DNA of 48,579 nt from Planctomycetota bacterium (lineage in GTDB: Bacteria; Planctomycetota; Phycisphaerae; Sedimentisphaerales; Anaerohalosphaeraceae), in the NCBI GenBank assembly GCA_019456225.1, contig VRUI01000033.1, forward strand, positions 1 through 48,579. Reading direction: 5' to 3'. This document shows positions 32,640 through 42,000 of the stretch, piece by piece (within the stretch, counting starts at the first letter, position 1; every line of letters begins with the position of its first letter). The notes under the pieces were generated by a model, which saw only the letters and a list, made by a program, of their open reading frames with translations, did no database searches and was not told the origin of the DNA. The translations under genes were made by a program, and so were the position numbers.

Positions 32640-33161
32640 ATGGATAAAAATGAAATGGAAATTTTTTACGGCAAGTTTGCGAAATTTGTTGTTATTCTTG
32701 TTACAGTCATCGGTTTTGGATTTGGCGGCTGGGCAGGGGTTATGTATGCCGAATCGACCGGCAGGGGGATGACTGCGATACTCGGGGCCGTCTTAGGGGG
32801 CGCAAGCGGGTTTGTGCTATCGAAGTTATACCTCAAGTACCTTGTGAGAATAATCGCGAGCGAGCTTAATGCATTTGTCAGGTGGCTGCTGCCAACACTG
32901 GCGGCTGTTGTTTGCGGGCTGGTCTGCACTACTATTATACATGCAATATTGTCAGGGATACTTGTAATGACTTCTGAAAAACCCTTGACCGAGCACTGGG
33001 ACGGGCTGTGGAGTGCTATCGTGGTGGGATGCGAAGTCACCGGAGCAATTGTCGGCTTTGCGGCCGGGGCCTTGTGCACTTCGCTGTATATGTGGAAAGT
33101 GATCGATAAAAACGAAACTGCCGAAGAAACAAAAATCGATGAAACTAACGAATTATCTTAG
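32640..33161 (+). CDS. Small polytopic membrane protein of unknown function
   Basis: A 173-aa protein with about four membrane helices (about 14-32, 40-58, 78-104, 122-145), rich in Gly and Ala (GFGFGGWAGVMYAESTGRGM, GAVLGGASGFVLSKLYLKY) and with a charged C-terminal tail. AGGAG lies 7 nt before ATG 32640; a longer upstream reading has no ribosome site. No family recognised. It has no obvious operon partners. Confidence 0.75.
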   Translation: MDKNEMEIFYGKFAKFVVILVTVIGFGFGGWAGVMYAESTGRGMTAILGAVLGGASGFVLSKLYLKYLVRIIASELNAFVRWLLPTLAAVVCGLVCTTIIHAILSGILVMTSEKPLTEHWDGLWSAIVVGCEVTGAIVGFAAGALCTSLYMWKVIDKNETAEETKIDETNELS

Positions 33162-33223
33162 ACTGCTTCCTGTTTTTGGCAGGTGCTTGTGGAAGCTTCC
33201 ATTTCGGCATCTGCTTTATATGG

Positions 33224-33331
33224 CTAAGCTGCTGGGTTATGAGAATCCGCATTCTTCTTGACAAACGTTTCATTGATTTCAACAAGTTCAGCAACCTGTT
33301 TTTCAAGTTTCGTCCTCAAGTTTGCCAACAC
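33224..33331 (-). pseudogene. Short coiled-coil fragment, possible gene remnant
   Basis: The minus strand reads LANLRTKLEKQVAELVEINE then TFVKKNADSHNPAA and stop. This heptad-like, charged sequence looks like the end of a real protein. There is no ribosome site, and a stop lies shortly upstream. It may be a truncated gene or chance. Confidence 0.25.
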
Positions 33332-33461
33332 GATTATTATAGGACAAATTTAGGCCTTTGCTTGAGATAAATATTGACATACCACCTTGAGTATGCTACC
33401 ATTCATCAAGTTTGAAATGGGCATTTTGACATTGAGTGCGTTGCTCAATACGCTCAAAATT

Positions 33462-33476
33462 CCCGTGAACGGTTAC
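33462..33476. mobile_element. Solitary MITE end
   Basis: CCCGTGAACGGTTAC is identical to the right end of the 219-bp copy. No matching left end or target duplication is seen nearby, so it is a truncated copy. Confidence 0.6.
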
Positions 33477-33534
33477 GTTTTTTGCTGTTTTGGCTATACT
33501 GGTAAACAGTTTTACACTTTTAGGAGACATTATA

Positions 33535-35937
33535 GTGTTTAGATTTCACATCTTTATTGCTGTTATTTTTGCTAATATTGCTTCAGCCAACAGTCTAACC
33601 GCAATTGAGCAGGATTGGCTCCTGCGGGAGAAATATCGACCCGGAAAGGATTCTAAGGCCCTCACTGATGCGAAAAACTGCTCCAAACGCATTGACGAAA
33701 TCGCCGATTATTGTCAAAAGCAAATAGATTCACTAGCCCAGCAGAGCACTGACGTCAGCCAATACAAACAAAATCTAAAACAGCTTTTAGCATCAGAAGG
33801 GCATACAACCCAGGATTTTTTCAGAGCAAAGCGTTTGCAGCGAAAACTCACCCTCGCCGACGAAGCTTTCGACTTTGATGACATTCTCTTCGTAAAACGC
33901 AAACCCGGCTGGTTCAATCATATGTCCGACCAGTACTTCGGCTGGTGGTCAAGACCCGGCGGCGGCATATACATACTTCGCGATTTTAAAAGCGACGATC
34001 CGCAAGAGTATTGCATCACAGATTCATTCACCGCCCAGGGCAGTTTCCTTCGGCCCGCTATCTCATACGACGGCAAAAAAGTACTCTTCGCATGGTGCAA
34101 ATATTACGAAAGATTAGCAGGCAAACAAACCGGACGTTTCAAATACGCACTCGGCGAACAAAACAAGTTCGACAAAAGCAATGTCCCCGAAGACGCCTTC
34201 TACCACCTTTACGAAATGAACATCGACGGCACAAACGCAAAACGTCTTACAAGCGGCAAGTACGATAACTTCGATGCAAGATACCTGCCAGACGGCAAGA
34301 TAGTATTCCTCTCCACACGTCGCGGCCATGCCGTCCAGTGCGGACTCGACAGCGCAACCCGCACAATGGAACAAAACGATCTGCCCGACGTCTACGTCCG
34401 ATGCGGCGGCGGCCTAAGTCGCCCCTGTGCCGTCTATACCCTCCACACCATAGACGCCGACGGCAAAAACCTAAACGCAATATCTCCCTTTGAGATGTTC
34501 GAATGGACCCCGAGCCTCACCCCAGATGGCAGAATCCTTTATTCACGCTGGGACTACATCGATCGCTGGAACAACCCCTACATGAGCCTCTGGTCAATAA
34601 ACCCCGACGGCACAAACTCAAAGCTCGTCTACGGCAACTACACCATTTCACCGCATTGCACCTTCGAGCCAATGCCAATACCAAACTCAAATAAGATCAT
34701 CTTCACAGCCTCGGCCCACCACGCACAGACAATGGGATCGCTGGTACTGCTCGACACATCCATAGGCACCGAAGGCGCCGACCCCATCACAAGATTAACA
34801 CCCGAAGTAGTCTTCCCCGAAGCCGAAGGCTGGCCAAAAACATTCTACAAAAACCCATGGCCCCTCTCCGAAAGATTCTACCTGACAGCATGGTCCAATG
34901 AAGGCGACATGAAGGCCCAGGACTGGGACGTAGGAGAAAACACCCTAAGAGCACCGAACGGAATGGGCATATACGCATTCGATGCTCAAGGCAATATGGA
35001 AATGATAACAAGGGACCCCGAGATCGGCTCTGTCACACCGATACCACTAAGAAAAACCACCCCGCCGGCAAAGATACCCAGCAAAGTAGATTGGCTCGGC
35101 CCAAAAGAGGGCACCATGTTCGTAAGCGACGTCTACCGCGGCCTCAAAACCGTAAAACGAGGCGACATAAAAGCAATCCGCATAATCGCCGTCCCGCCAA
35201 AGACTCACCCGAAAATGCACTACCCGCCGATCGGGCTGACAAGAGATGACCCCGGCAAATGCGTCCTCGGAACCGTCCCCGTAGAACCAGACGGCTCAGC
35301 CTATTTCAAACTCCCCGCCGGCGTAATAGTATTCTTTCAGGCACTCGACAAAAACGGCATGGCTGTCCAGACAATGCGAAGCGTAACATACGTCCAGCCC
35401 GGAGAACAAGCCGGCTGCATTGGATGCCACGAACCACGCCATCAGGCCGCACCTGTTAAACGTGTCGTCGACGCCGTAAAACGCCTGCCATCACAAATAA
35501 CCCCGGGCCCAAGCGGATCATGGCCACTGCGATTCGACAAATTGGTTGGCGGCGTAATAGAAAACAACTGCAAAAGCTGCCACAACCCAAAAAGCAAAAA
35601 TATCGCCGCGGCAAAATTCGACCTGACCGAACAAAAGGCATACGAAACACTCGTAAACTACGGCAAACCAAGCCTGAAAGATAAGGTAAACGAAAAATAC
35701 AAAAAGGGCTATTCCGTAGAAGGCGACTGCATGGCAATGACAAGCGCGGTCCTGAAAAAAATAAACGACAAAAAGATCCACCCGGACCTGTCCCTCAACG
35801 CCGAAAGCACCAAAAGGCTGATAATCTGGATGGACAGCTATGCCCAAAAAGCAGGGTCATTTAGCGAAATACAGGAAAAAGAGCTACTTGAGATCAAAAA
35901 ACGCTGTCAGGACCTGTCAATAACAAGCATAAAATAA
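33535..35937 (+). CDS. Exported TolB-like propeller / HzsA-like / di-heme cytochrome c protein
   Basis: An 800-aa exported protein. GTG 33535 has AGGAG 8 nt upstream and opens a signal peptide (FRFHIFIAVIFANIASANS). Residues about 170-480 are TolB/PD40-type blades (LTSGKYDNFDARYLPDGKIV, FLSTRRG, PSLTPDGRILYSRWDYID). The next part (about 480-620), with PPIGLTRDDPGKCVLGTVPV and DGSAYFKLPAGVIVFFQALD, resembles the middle domain of hydrazine synthase alpha. Two c-type heme motifs follow: C628-I-G-C631-H and C679-K-S-C682-H. Homologues of HzsA are widespread in non-anammox planctomycetes and their role is unknown. A periplasmic redox or sensing role is inferred. Confidence 0.85.
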   Translation: MFRFHIFIAVIFANIASANSLTAIEQDWLLREKYRPGKDSKALTDAKNCSKRIDEIADYCQKQIDSLAQQSTDVSQYKQNLKQLLASEGHTTQDFFRAKRLQRKLTLADEAFDFDDILFVKRKPGWFNHMSDQYFGWWSRPGGGIYILRDFKSDDPQEYCITDSFTAQGSFLRPAISYDGKKVLFAWCKYYERLAGKQTGRFKYALGEQNKFDKSNVPEDAFYHLYEMNIDGTNAKRLTSGKYDNFDARYLPDGKIVFLSTRRGHAVQCGLDSATRTMEQNDLPDVYVRCGGGLSRPCAVYTLHTIDADGKNLNAISPFEMFEWTPSLTPDGRILYSRWDYIDRWNNPYMSLWSINPDGTNSKLVYGNYTISPHCTFEPMPIPNSNKIIFTASAHHAQTMGSLVLLDTSIGTEGADPITRLTPEVVFPEAEGWPKTFYKNPWPLSERFYLTAWSNEGDMKAQDWDVGENTLRAPNGMGIYAFDAQGNMEMITRDPEIGSVTPIPLRKTTPPAKIPSKVDWLGPKEGTMFVSDVYRGLKTVKRGDIKAIRIIAVPPKTHPKMHYPPIGLTRDDPGKCVLGTVPVEPDGSAYFKLPAGVIVFFQALDKNGMAVQTMRSVTYVQPGEQAGCIGCHEPRHQAAPVKRVVDAVKRLPSQITPGPSGSWPLRFDKLVGGVIENNCKSCHNPKSKNIAAAKFDLTEQKAYETLVNYGKPSLKDKVNEKYKKGYSVEGDCMAMTSAVLKKINDKKIHPDLSLNAESTKRLIIWMDSYAQKAGSFSEIQEKELLEIKKRCQDLSITSIK

Positions 35938-35957
35938 AAAACGTAAAAGGAACTACA

Positions 35958-35996
35958 GCAAGATGTTAATTGAGTATTTTTACTCAATTATCTTGT
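35958..35996 (+). terminator. Hairpin terminator
   Basis: TTAATTGAGTA-TTTT-TACTCAATTA with an outer CAAGAT/ATCTTG extension, 21 bp after the stop and followed by a T-rich stretch. Confidence 0.75.
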
Positions 35997-36052
35997 TTAG
36001 CTCCTTTAATTCTCACTTTTTTGAAAAAAATTTGTTTTTTTAGTGTTTTTCC

Positions 36053-36082
36053 TTGACATTTTACTGATTATTATGCTAAATT
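36053..36082 (+). promoter_or_regulatory. Candidate promoter of the first paralogue
   Basis: Perfect TTGACA, 18-bp spacer, TAAATT preceded by an extended -10 TG. It lies 350 bp before the gene, so a long leader would be implied. Confidence 0.4.
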
Positions 36083-36256
36083 AGTTTCATTGGAGGGTTC
36101 TGTTATTAGAAGGGTTTGATGGATGTTTGTTATTTCTTTCAATTTTATAAAGTTATTCATTTACAATATGCCTGGCATGTTGGGATACCTTTCTTCACCT
36201 TTCTTCACCAACTGATAAAGCTTCCCAGTTGTTTGAAAATTGGCTTCCCAGTTTCT

Positions 36257-36313
36257 CTCTACCTGTCTGTTACTGCTCCATAGATCTGCCCACTTGTAAA
36301 AATATATTAGTTT
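36257..36313 (+). repeat. Leader repeat, copy 1
   Basis: CTCTACCTGTCTGTTACTGC...ACTTGTAAAAATATATTAGT matches 37189-37246 except for a few central bases. Both precede genes of the paralogue array. Confidence 0.8.
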
Positions 36314-36438
36314 TTGGTTGGTTAGATAAATTTAGTTCGTATTTAGGCTGGGCCTGCGTGGGGCCAGCATTGTCACACTTGAGGTTTGGGTTGGTTACTT
36401 AAACCTCGAAAACTTTATTTTTTTTGAAAGGAAGAATG

Positions 36439-37119
36439 ATGAAAAAGACAATTGTATTACTGGTAGTAGCAGTAGCGGGATTGGTTCTCGCACTGGCACC
36501 GGCCGCACAGGCGGGCCTTCTCGATTGGACTAGTTCCATAGATGGCGGTTACCGTATCGCCTTTGTCACGGAAACGATGTCAATCGCGACTTCGACGGAC
36601 ATTACTACGTACAACACCACCGTAGCCGACGACGCCGCTGGGTCAACGTTGCTGGACGCCCTCGGCGCTACATGGAACTGCATCGGCTCAACCGAGACCG
36701 TCTCCGCGAAGGTAAACACCGGCACCACACTCACCGACGGCGGCGCAACTGACGTCCCGATTTACACGCCGGCCGGCGTCCTGTTGGCGACGGGTAATGC
36801 TGACCTGTGGGACGGGACCATATTAGCACTCATGGCCCGCCGGGATGGCACAGCGATAGACTACATCTACAGGGCATTTACGGGTTCGGATAATGACGGA
36901 ACCCCCGCGACCTCAGGCGATGGTAGACAACTTGGGACTTCCGGTCCCGTTTCGACGCGAGGAAACGATCCTCTAAACGGATGGTTACGTGGGGACTCGT
37001 CAGGGAACACCTCCCCGAACCGTCATCTCTTTGCTATGTCCGAGCCGATCCCCGAACCCGCAACGATGTTGCTTCTGGGTCTTGGCGGAATGATGCTTCG
37101 CAGACGCAAACGTGCGTAA
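36439..37119 (+). CDS. PEP-CTERM exported protein, paralogue A
   Basis: A 226-aa exported protein. Residues 1-25 are a signal peptide (KKTIVLLVVAVAGLVLALAP). Residues 26-200 form a domain shared, almost unchanged, with the two following genes (start LLDWTSSIDGGYRIAFVTET, end SPNRHLFAMS). The C-terminus is a PEP-CTERM signal: PEPATMLLLGLGGMMLRRRK, in which PEP, a helix and a basic tail direct exosortase-dependent sorting. No exosortase gene is in the window. AGGA lies 6 nt before ATG 36439. The shared domain's function is unknown. A strong terminator follows. Confidence 0.88.
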   Translation: MKKTIVLLVVAVAGLVLALAPAAQAGLLDWTSSIDGGYRIAFVTETMSIATSTDITTYNTTVADDAAGSTLLDALGATWNCIGSTETVSAKVNTGTTLTDGGATDVPIYTPAGVLLATGNADLWDGTILALMARRDGTAIDYIYRAFTGSDNDGTPATSGDGRQLGTSGPVSTRGNDPLNGWLRGDSSGNTSPNRHLFAMSEPIPEPATMLLLGLGGMMLRRRKRA

Positions 37120-37157
37120 TTGACGCATAGACAATAGAATAGATTAGATTATCCAAG

Positions 37158-37187
37158 GGGCGCACCCTTGCGGGAGCGCCCCGGATT
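37158..37187 (+). terminator. Intrinsic terminator of paralogue A
   Basis: GGGGCGC-A-CCC-TTGC-GGG-A-GCGCCCC hairpin followed by GGATTTTCTC, 38 bp after the stop. Confidence 0.8.
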
Positions 37188-37188
37188 T

Positions 37189-37246
37189 TCTCTACCTGTC
37201 TGTTACTGCTCCAAAGTTGCGGACACTTGTAAAAATATATTAGTTT
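37189..37246 (+). repeat. Leader repeat, copy 2
   Basis: See the copy at 36257-36313. It begins within the T run of the paralogue A terminator. Confidence 0.8.
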
Positions 37247-37459
37247 AAAGTACTAAGTTGTTTTTTAGTTATTTAGTGCGATTCATTAGAGTTGGATCGT
37301 GTCATATATCGACCTGAATATCCAGGCGATAACTTATTAAGCGTTATATCTCTTTTTGGCGATTATGTCAGGAATCAATAAAAGAGGGCGCGTGTTGATA
37401 GATAAAGGATTTATAATTGTATGTTTTTAAAATGAAATGTTTTTGAAAGGAGAATCACA

Positions 37460-38842
37460 ATGATGAAGAAGAAATTGTTTTCAATTGTATTACTGGTATT
37501 AGCCGCACTTCTATTCACACTGGCACCGACCGCACAGGCGGCCCTTCTCGATTGGACTAGTTCCATAGATGGCGGTTACCGTATCGCCTTTGTCACGGAA
37601 ACGATGTCAATCGCGACTTCGACGGACATTACTACGTACAACACCACCGTAGCCGACGACGCCGCTGGGTCAACGTTGCTGGACGCCCTCGGCGCTACAT
37701 GGAACTGCATCGGCTCAACCGAGACCGTCTCCGCGAAGGTAAACACCGGCACCACACTCACCGACGGCGGCGCAACTGACGTCCCGATTTACACGCCGGC
37801 CGGCGTCCTGTTGGCGACGGGTAATGCTGACCTGTGGGACGGGACCTCATTAGCACTCATGGCCCGCCGGGATGGCACACCGATAACCGAGACCTACAGA
37901 GCATTTACGGGCACGACTCCTGACGGAAGCAGCATGACCGCAGGCGATGGTAGATATTTGGGGTTCGTCGGCGATGTCCGTTCGACGCGTGGAAATGATG
38001 CTCTAAACCAATGGATAGGTGCGGACTCGTCAGGGAACACCTCCCCGAACCGTCATCTCTTTGCTATGTCCGGTGTAATCGGCGGCGGCGGATTTAATTT
38101 CGATCCTACACCGGCAGACGGCGCTTCCGTTCCTGCAGCTGATCCTTTGGCATTGAGTTGGGCGAATCTGCCAGAGCCCAATAGTGTGGCTGATACCATA
38201 TCGGTCGAGGTCTTTTGGGACACGGGCGAAGCGGGTGACGACGAATCCCAGTCCCTGACACTGCTCACTTCAAATTCGACTGAAGTGACATCCCCTGGCA
38301 TTGGGACATTTCACTGGAAGATCGTTGCTACTGATCCGAACACTGGCTACGTGCCTGTTGTGACAGAGGCTGTTTACTCGTTAACAACTACAAGTACCAA
38401 TGTGGCGCCAAGCGTCAATATCGACGGTGGTGATAGAGTTGCATGGTTTACAGATGGCATTATTTCGGTCCCGATTACCAGTGTGGTTACGGATGCGGAC
38501 GGGCCCGATGCCCTTTCGTATGAGTGGTTTGTTGACGACGTGCTTGTCGCAGGCGAGACCACAGATAGCATCGACCTGACCGAAGCAGACCTGGACGTAC
38601 CACTACTCGGTGCAACCAATGTATACGCAGTGCGGTTGGAGGCCTATGACGGTGAGGCCACCGGTGAAGATACGGTGACGATTACTGTCTATGCTGATGG
38701 TTGTGAAGCTGCTAAGGGTGAGGCCCCTGAGTACACTGAAGCTATGGCTCGAGAAATAGGCGATACGAACTATGACTGTGCAGTTAACTTAGTTGACCTT
38801 GCTGCTATGGCATTAAACTGGCTGACTGATGAATCACTCTAG
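37460..38842 (+). CDS. Exported modular protein with dockerin-like end, paralogue B
   Basis: A 460-aa exported protein. After a signal peptide (about 1-27) comes the same 175-residue domain as in paralogue A. Next is a fibronectin-like domain (about 208-305, FNFDPTPADGASVPAADPLA...VEVFWDTG) also present in paralogue C and the LamG gene, and an Ig-like domain (about 312-425, VAPSVNIDGGDRVAWFTDGI). The end has one dockerin-like calcium repeat, GDTNYDCAVNLVDLAAMALN then WL. GGAG lies 7 nt before the ATG. The protein ends in a dockerin-like unit where A ends in PEP-CTERM, so the same first domain is delivered by different anchors. Confidence 0.88.
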   Translation: MMKKKLFSIVLLVLAALLFTLAPTAQAALLDWTSSIDGGYRIAFVTETMSIATSTDITTYNTTVADDAAGSTLLDALGATWNCIGSTETVSAKVNTGTTLTDGGATDVPIYTPAGVLLATGNADLWDGTSLALMARRDGTPITETYRAFTGTTPDGSSMTAGDGRYLGFVGDVRSTRGNDALNQWIGADSSGNTSPNRHLFAMSGVIGGGGFNFDPTPADGASVPAADPLALSWANLPEPNSVADTISVEVFWDTGEAGDDESQSLTLLTSNSTEVTSPGIGTFHWKIVATDPNTGYVPVVTEAVYSLTTTSTNVAPSVNIDGGDRVAWFTDGIISVPITSVVTDADGPDALSYEWFVDDVLVAGETTDSIDLTEADLDVPLLGATNVYAVRLEAYDGEATGEDTVTITVYADGCEAAKGEAPEYTEAMAREIGDTNYDCAVNLVDLAAMALNWLTDESL

Positions 38843-38871
38843 TCTAGTTTGTTTTAGTTTTTAGAAGTTTT

Positions 38872-38908
38872 CAGCCGGGAGTTGCTTTTGTGACTCCCGG
38901 CTTTTTTT
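38872..38908 (+). terminator. Intrinsic terminator of paralogue B
   Basis: AGCCGGGAGT/ACTCCCGGCT hairpin with a T run. The same hairpin with its 35-bp left flank is duplicated at 46637-46705. Confidence 0.9.
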
Positions 38909-38909
38909 C

Positions 38910-38938
38910 TTGACAATGTGCAATCCGTCATGTATACT
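38910..38938 (+). promoter_or_regulatory. Promoter of paralogue C
   Basis: Perfect TTGACA, 17-bp spacer, TATACT, 75 bp before the start codon and directly after the paralogue B terminator. Confidence 0.8.
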
Positions 38939-39012
38939 AGCGTGATGATGGATGAAAGTTTTTATATAGTATGTTTTTTAAATGAAAAGTTTTTGAACGG
39001 AGAATCACAACG

Positions 39013-42000
39013 ATGAAGAAGGAATTGTTTTCAATTGTATTACTGGTATTAGCCGCGTTGGTGTTAGCACTGGCCCCGGCCGCACAGGCGGCCCTTCTCG
39101 ATTGGACTAGTTCCATAAATGGCGGTTACCGTATCGCCTTTGTCACGGAAACGATGTCATTCGCGACTTCGACGGACATTACTACGTACAACACCACCGT
39201 AGCCGCTGATGCCGCTGGGTCAACGGAGCTGAACGCCCTCGGCGCTACATGGAACTGCATCGGCTCAACCCAGGCCGTCTCCGCGAAGGTAAACACCGGC
39301 ACCACACTCACCGACGGCGGCGCAACTGACGTCCCGATTTACACGCCGGCCGGCGTCCTGTTGGCGACGGGTAATGCTGACCTGTGGGACGGGACCATAT
39401 TAGCACTCATGGCCCGCCGGGATGGCACAGCGATAGACTACATCTACAGGGCATTTACGGGTTCGGATAATGACGGAACCCCCGCGACCTCAGGCGATGG
39501 TAGATATCTTGGGTTCGCCGGCAATATCGTTTCGACGCGAGGAAACGATCCTCTAAACGGATGGTTACGTGGGGACTCGTCAGGGGACACCGCCCCAAAC
39601 CGTCATCTCTTTGCTATGTCCGGTGTAATCGGCGGCGGATTTGATTTCAATCCTAATCCGGCGGCCGGCGCTACCGTTCTTGCAACTAATTCTTTGGATT
39701 TGAGTTGGGCGAATCTGCCAGAATGCAGTGATCCGAGTGATTCCGCATCGGTCGAGGTCTTTTGGGACACGGACATAAATGGTAACGACGAAGACCAGAT
39801 CCTGATACCGGAAGTGTCCACTCCAAAAACGGTTAATGTGTCAGCCCCTGGCATTGGGACATATTACTGGAAGATCGTTGCTACTGATCCGGGCACGTCT
39901 AGTGTTCTGGAAGAGGCTGTTTACTCGTTAACAACTACAAGTAACAATGTGGCGCCTGTTGTTAATGCTGGGTATGGTGTAGGTGCGGATGATCTTTTTG
40001 CATTTCTGACCGAAGGCATCGTAGGCGTACCCGTTGCAATGGACGCATCTGTTGACGATCCTGGAGACACTACAGTTAACAGTTGGGCAGTTACGAGTCC
40101 AGCCGAAGTTGTCGATCTTCCGACGTTTGACGTTCCGGTAGACCCTCTTGGTGCAGGTGTAAATGTAAATGTAAATGTTACTTTCTACGAAGCCGGCATT
40201 TATACTCTAACTTTGACCGCGAACGACGAAGAAGCAGCTCCGGTAAGCGACAGTTTGGTAGTTACTGTTTATGCTGATGATGTTATTATTACTGAAACCG
40301 ACAGCTCCACCGTTGTGGCAGAAGGAGAATCCGCTTTTGATACTTACACCATTGTCCTGAACACCCCGCCGGATTACAGCGTAACTGTCACCGTTGATCC
40401 GGATGCCCAGACACAAGTCAATAACAACGGCGCGGGCAACCCCGAAGATTTGACTTTCACCACCAGCAACTGGGGCACACCGCAGACTGTTACAGTCAAG
40501 GCCATCGACGACAGCAATCAGGAAGGTGCCCATTTCTCGACGATTACGCACACCGCCGTCAGCACCGATCAGGGCTACAACAACATCAGTATCGCCAACG
40601 TGGAAGTTGCCATTGCAGACGACGATACACCCAGCCATGACATCAACGAGACCGGCGGCTCACCCGACACCGCCGACAGCACTGTTACCTTTAATGAGAT
40701 AATGTACCACCCGGCCCCTGAGACGGACCAAACGCTGGAATGGGTTGAATTTTACAATCAAATGGCTGTTGACGTTGATATGTCCCAGTGGAGACTCTGG
40801 GGCGGAATCGATTTTGATTTCCCACAAGGTACTGTTGTCGATGGAGGTGGTTTTTTGCTTCTGGTCAGTTTTGACCCTGAAAACGAACCTGCCATGGGGG
40901 AATTTGAGACGGCCTATGGTGCGATTCCAGGCGGCACTATAGTAGTTGGTCCTTTTACCGGGCAATTAAATAATGGCGGTGAAGAGTTACGGCTGCGTAA
41001 TGTCAGCAGCAGGCTTATGGACGTGATCGATTATCGTGACGGAGGCGACTGGCCGGTGGCGCCGGACGGCTCGGGTGTATCGCTTGCTAAGCTTGAACTG
41101 AACTACAACGGCTCGTCAGCGGCAAGTTGGAGCTGGAGCGAACAAATTGGCGGCACACCGGGTGCATATAATTTCTCCCTTGCGATACCAGCCAAACTTG
41201 CTTTTAACGAAATTGCCTCTGCCCAGACGCCGGACTTCTGGAACGAGATAGTTAATTATGATGATCAGTTTATTGATTTGCTTGGCTATGTGCTGACCTG
41301 TGCCGGCTTTACTGACGCGGAATATACTTTCCCGGCTCAACCTACCAGCCCTGGCGATTATCTGGTTTATAATGAAGCAACGATTGGTTTTCAACCTGCC
41401 GATGAAGACAAGCTGTTTTTGTATGCTCCCGGTAAGACTTCGGTAATTGACGCTGTCAGGGTTAAGAATTCACATCGTGGCAGATTTCCTGACGGCATGG
41501 GTGGTTGGCTATATCCTGATTTTGTAACGAAGTGGCTCGCAAACAGTTTCGATTTCAGTGATGAAATTGTTATTAACGAAATCATGTATCATCCCCGCAT
41601 AATATCTGAAGCACCGGCAACCTACGGACCTCCGACTATATTGGTAGCTTCTGGAGCGACAGCCAAAACATTTGTGCCAAGCGACGGTAGTCTGGGACTG
41701 ACCTGGACTGGTGGAAACGAATCTTTCAACGATACAGGCTGGACGCACGGCACAGGAAGCACCACCGGCATCGGATACGACACGGAGACAACATACGACG
41801 ATTTAATTAACACGGATCTAAAGGCTTTGATGTACACCCATAAGAACTCTTTTTACACTCGCATTACCTTTAGTGTCACCGACCCGCAGACAATTGAAAT
41901 ATTAAATCTCAAGATGAAATACGATGACGGTTTTGTCGCTTACATCAATGGTGTTGAAGTCGCCAGAAGAAATTTTATTGGCTCACCTGCCTGGAATTCC

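Larger units (their letters stand above)
33162..33534. other. Intergenic region with a lone MITE end and a coding-like fragment
   Basis: Contains a coding-like minus-strand fragment (33224-33331) and a solitary MITE end at 33462-33476. Nothing else is supported. AGGAG for the next gene lies at 33522-33526. Confidence 0.55.
35938..36438. other. Intergenic region before the paralogue array
   Basis: Holds the terminator of the propeller-cytochrome gene, a TTGACA promoter candidate at 36053, and at 36257-36313 one copy of a 57-bp repeat found again before the second paralogue (37189-37246). Confidence 0.6.
37120..37459. other. Spacer between paralogues A and B
   Basis: Terminator at 37158-37183, the second 57-bp leader repeat at 37189-37246, then AT-rich sequence without gene or clear promoter. 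Bases 37419-37458 resemble the leader of paralogue C (38970-39010). Confidence 0.65.

Noticed and set aside
36549-39311. Three near-identical 61-aa minus-strand ORFs inside paralogues A, B and C
   Set aside because: They are antisense shadows of the shared domain. Identity follows from the plus-strand duplication, and none has a ribosome site.
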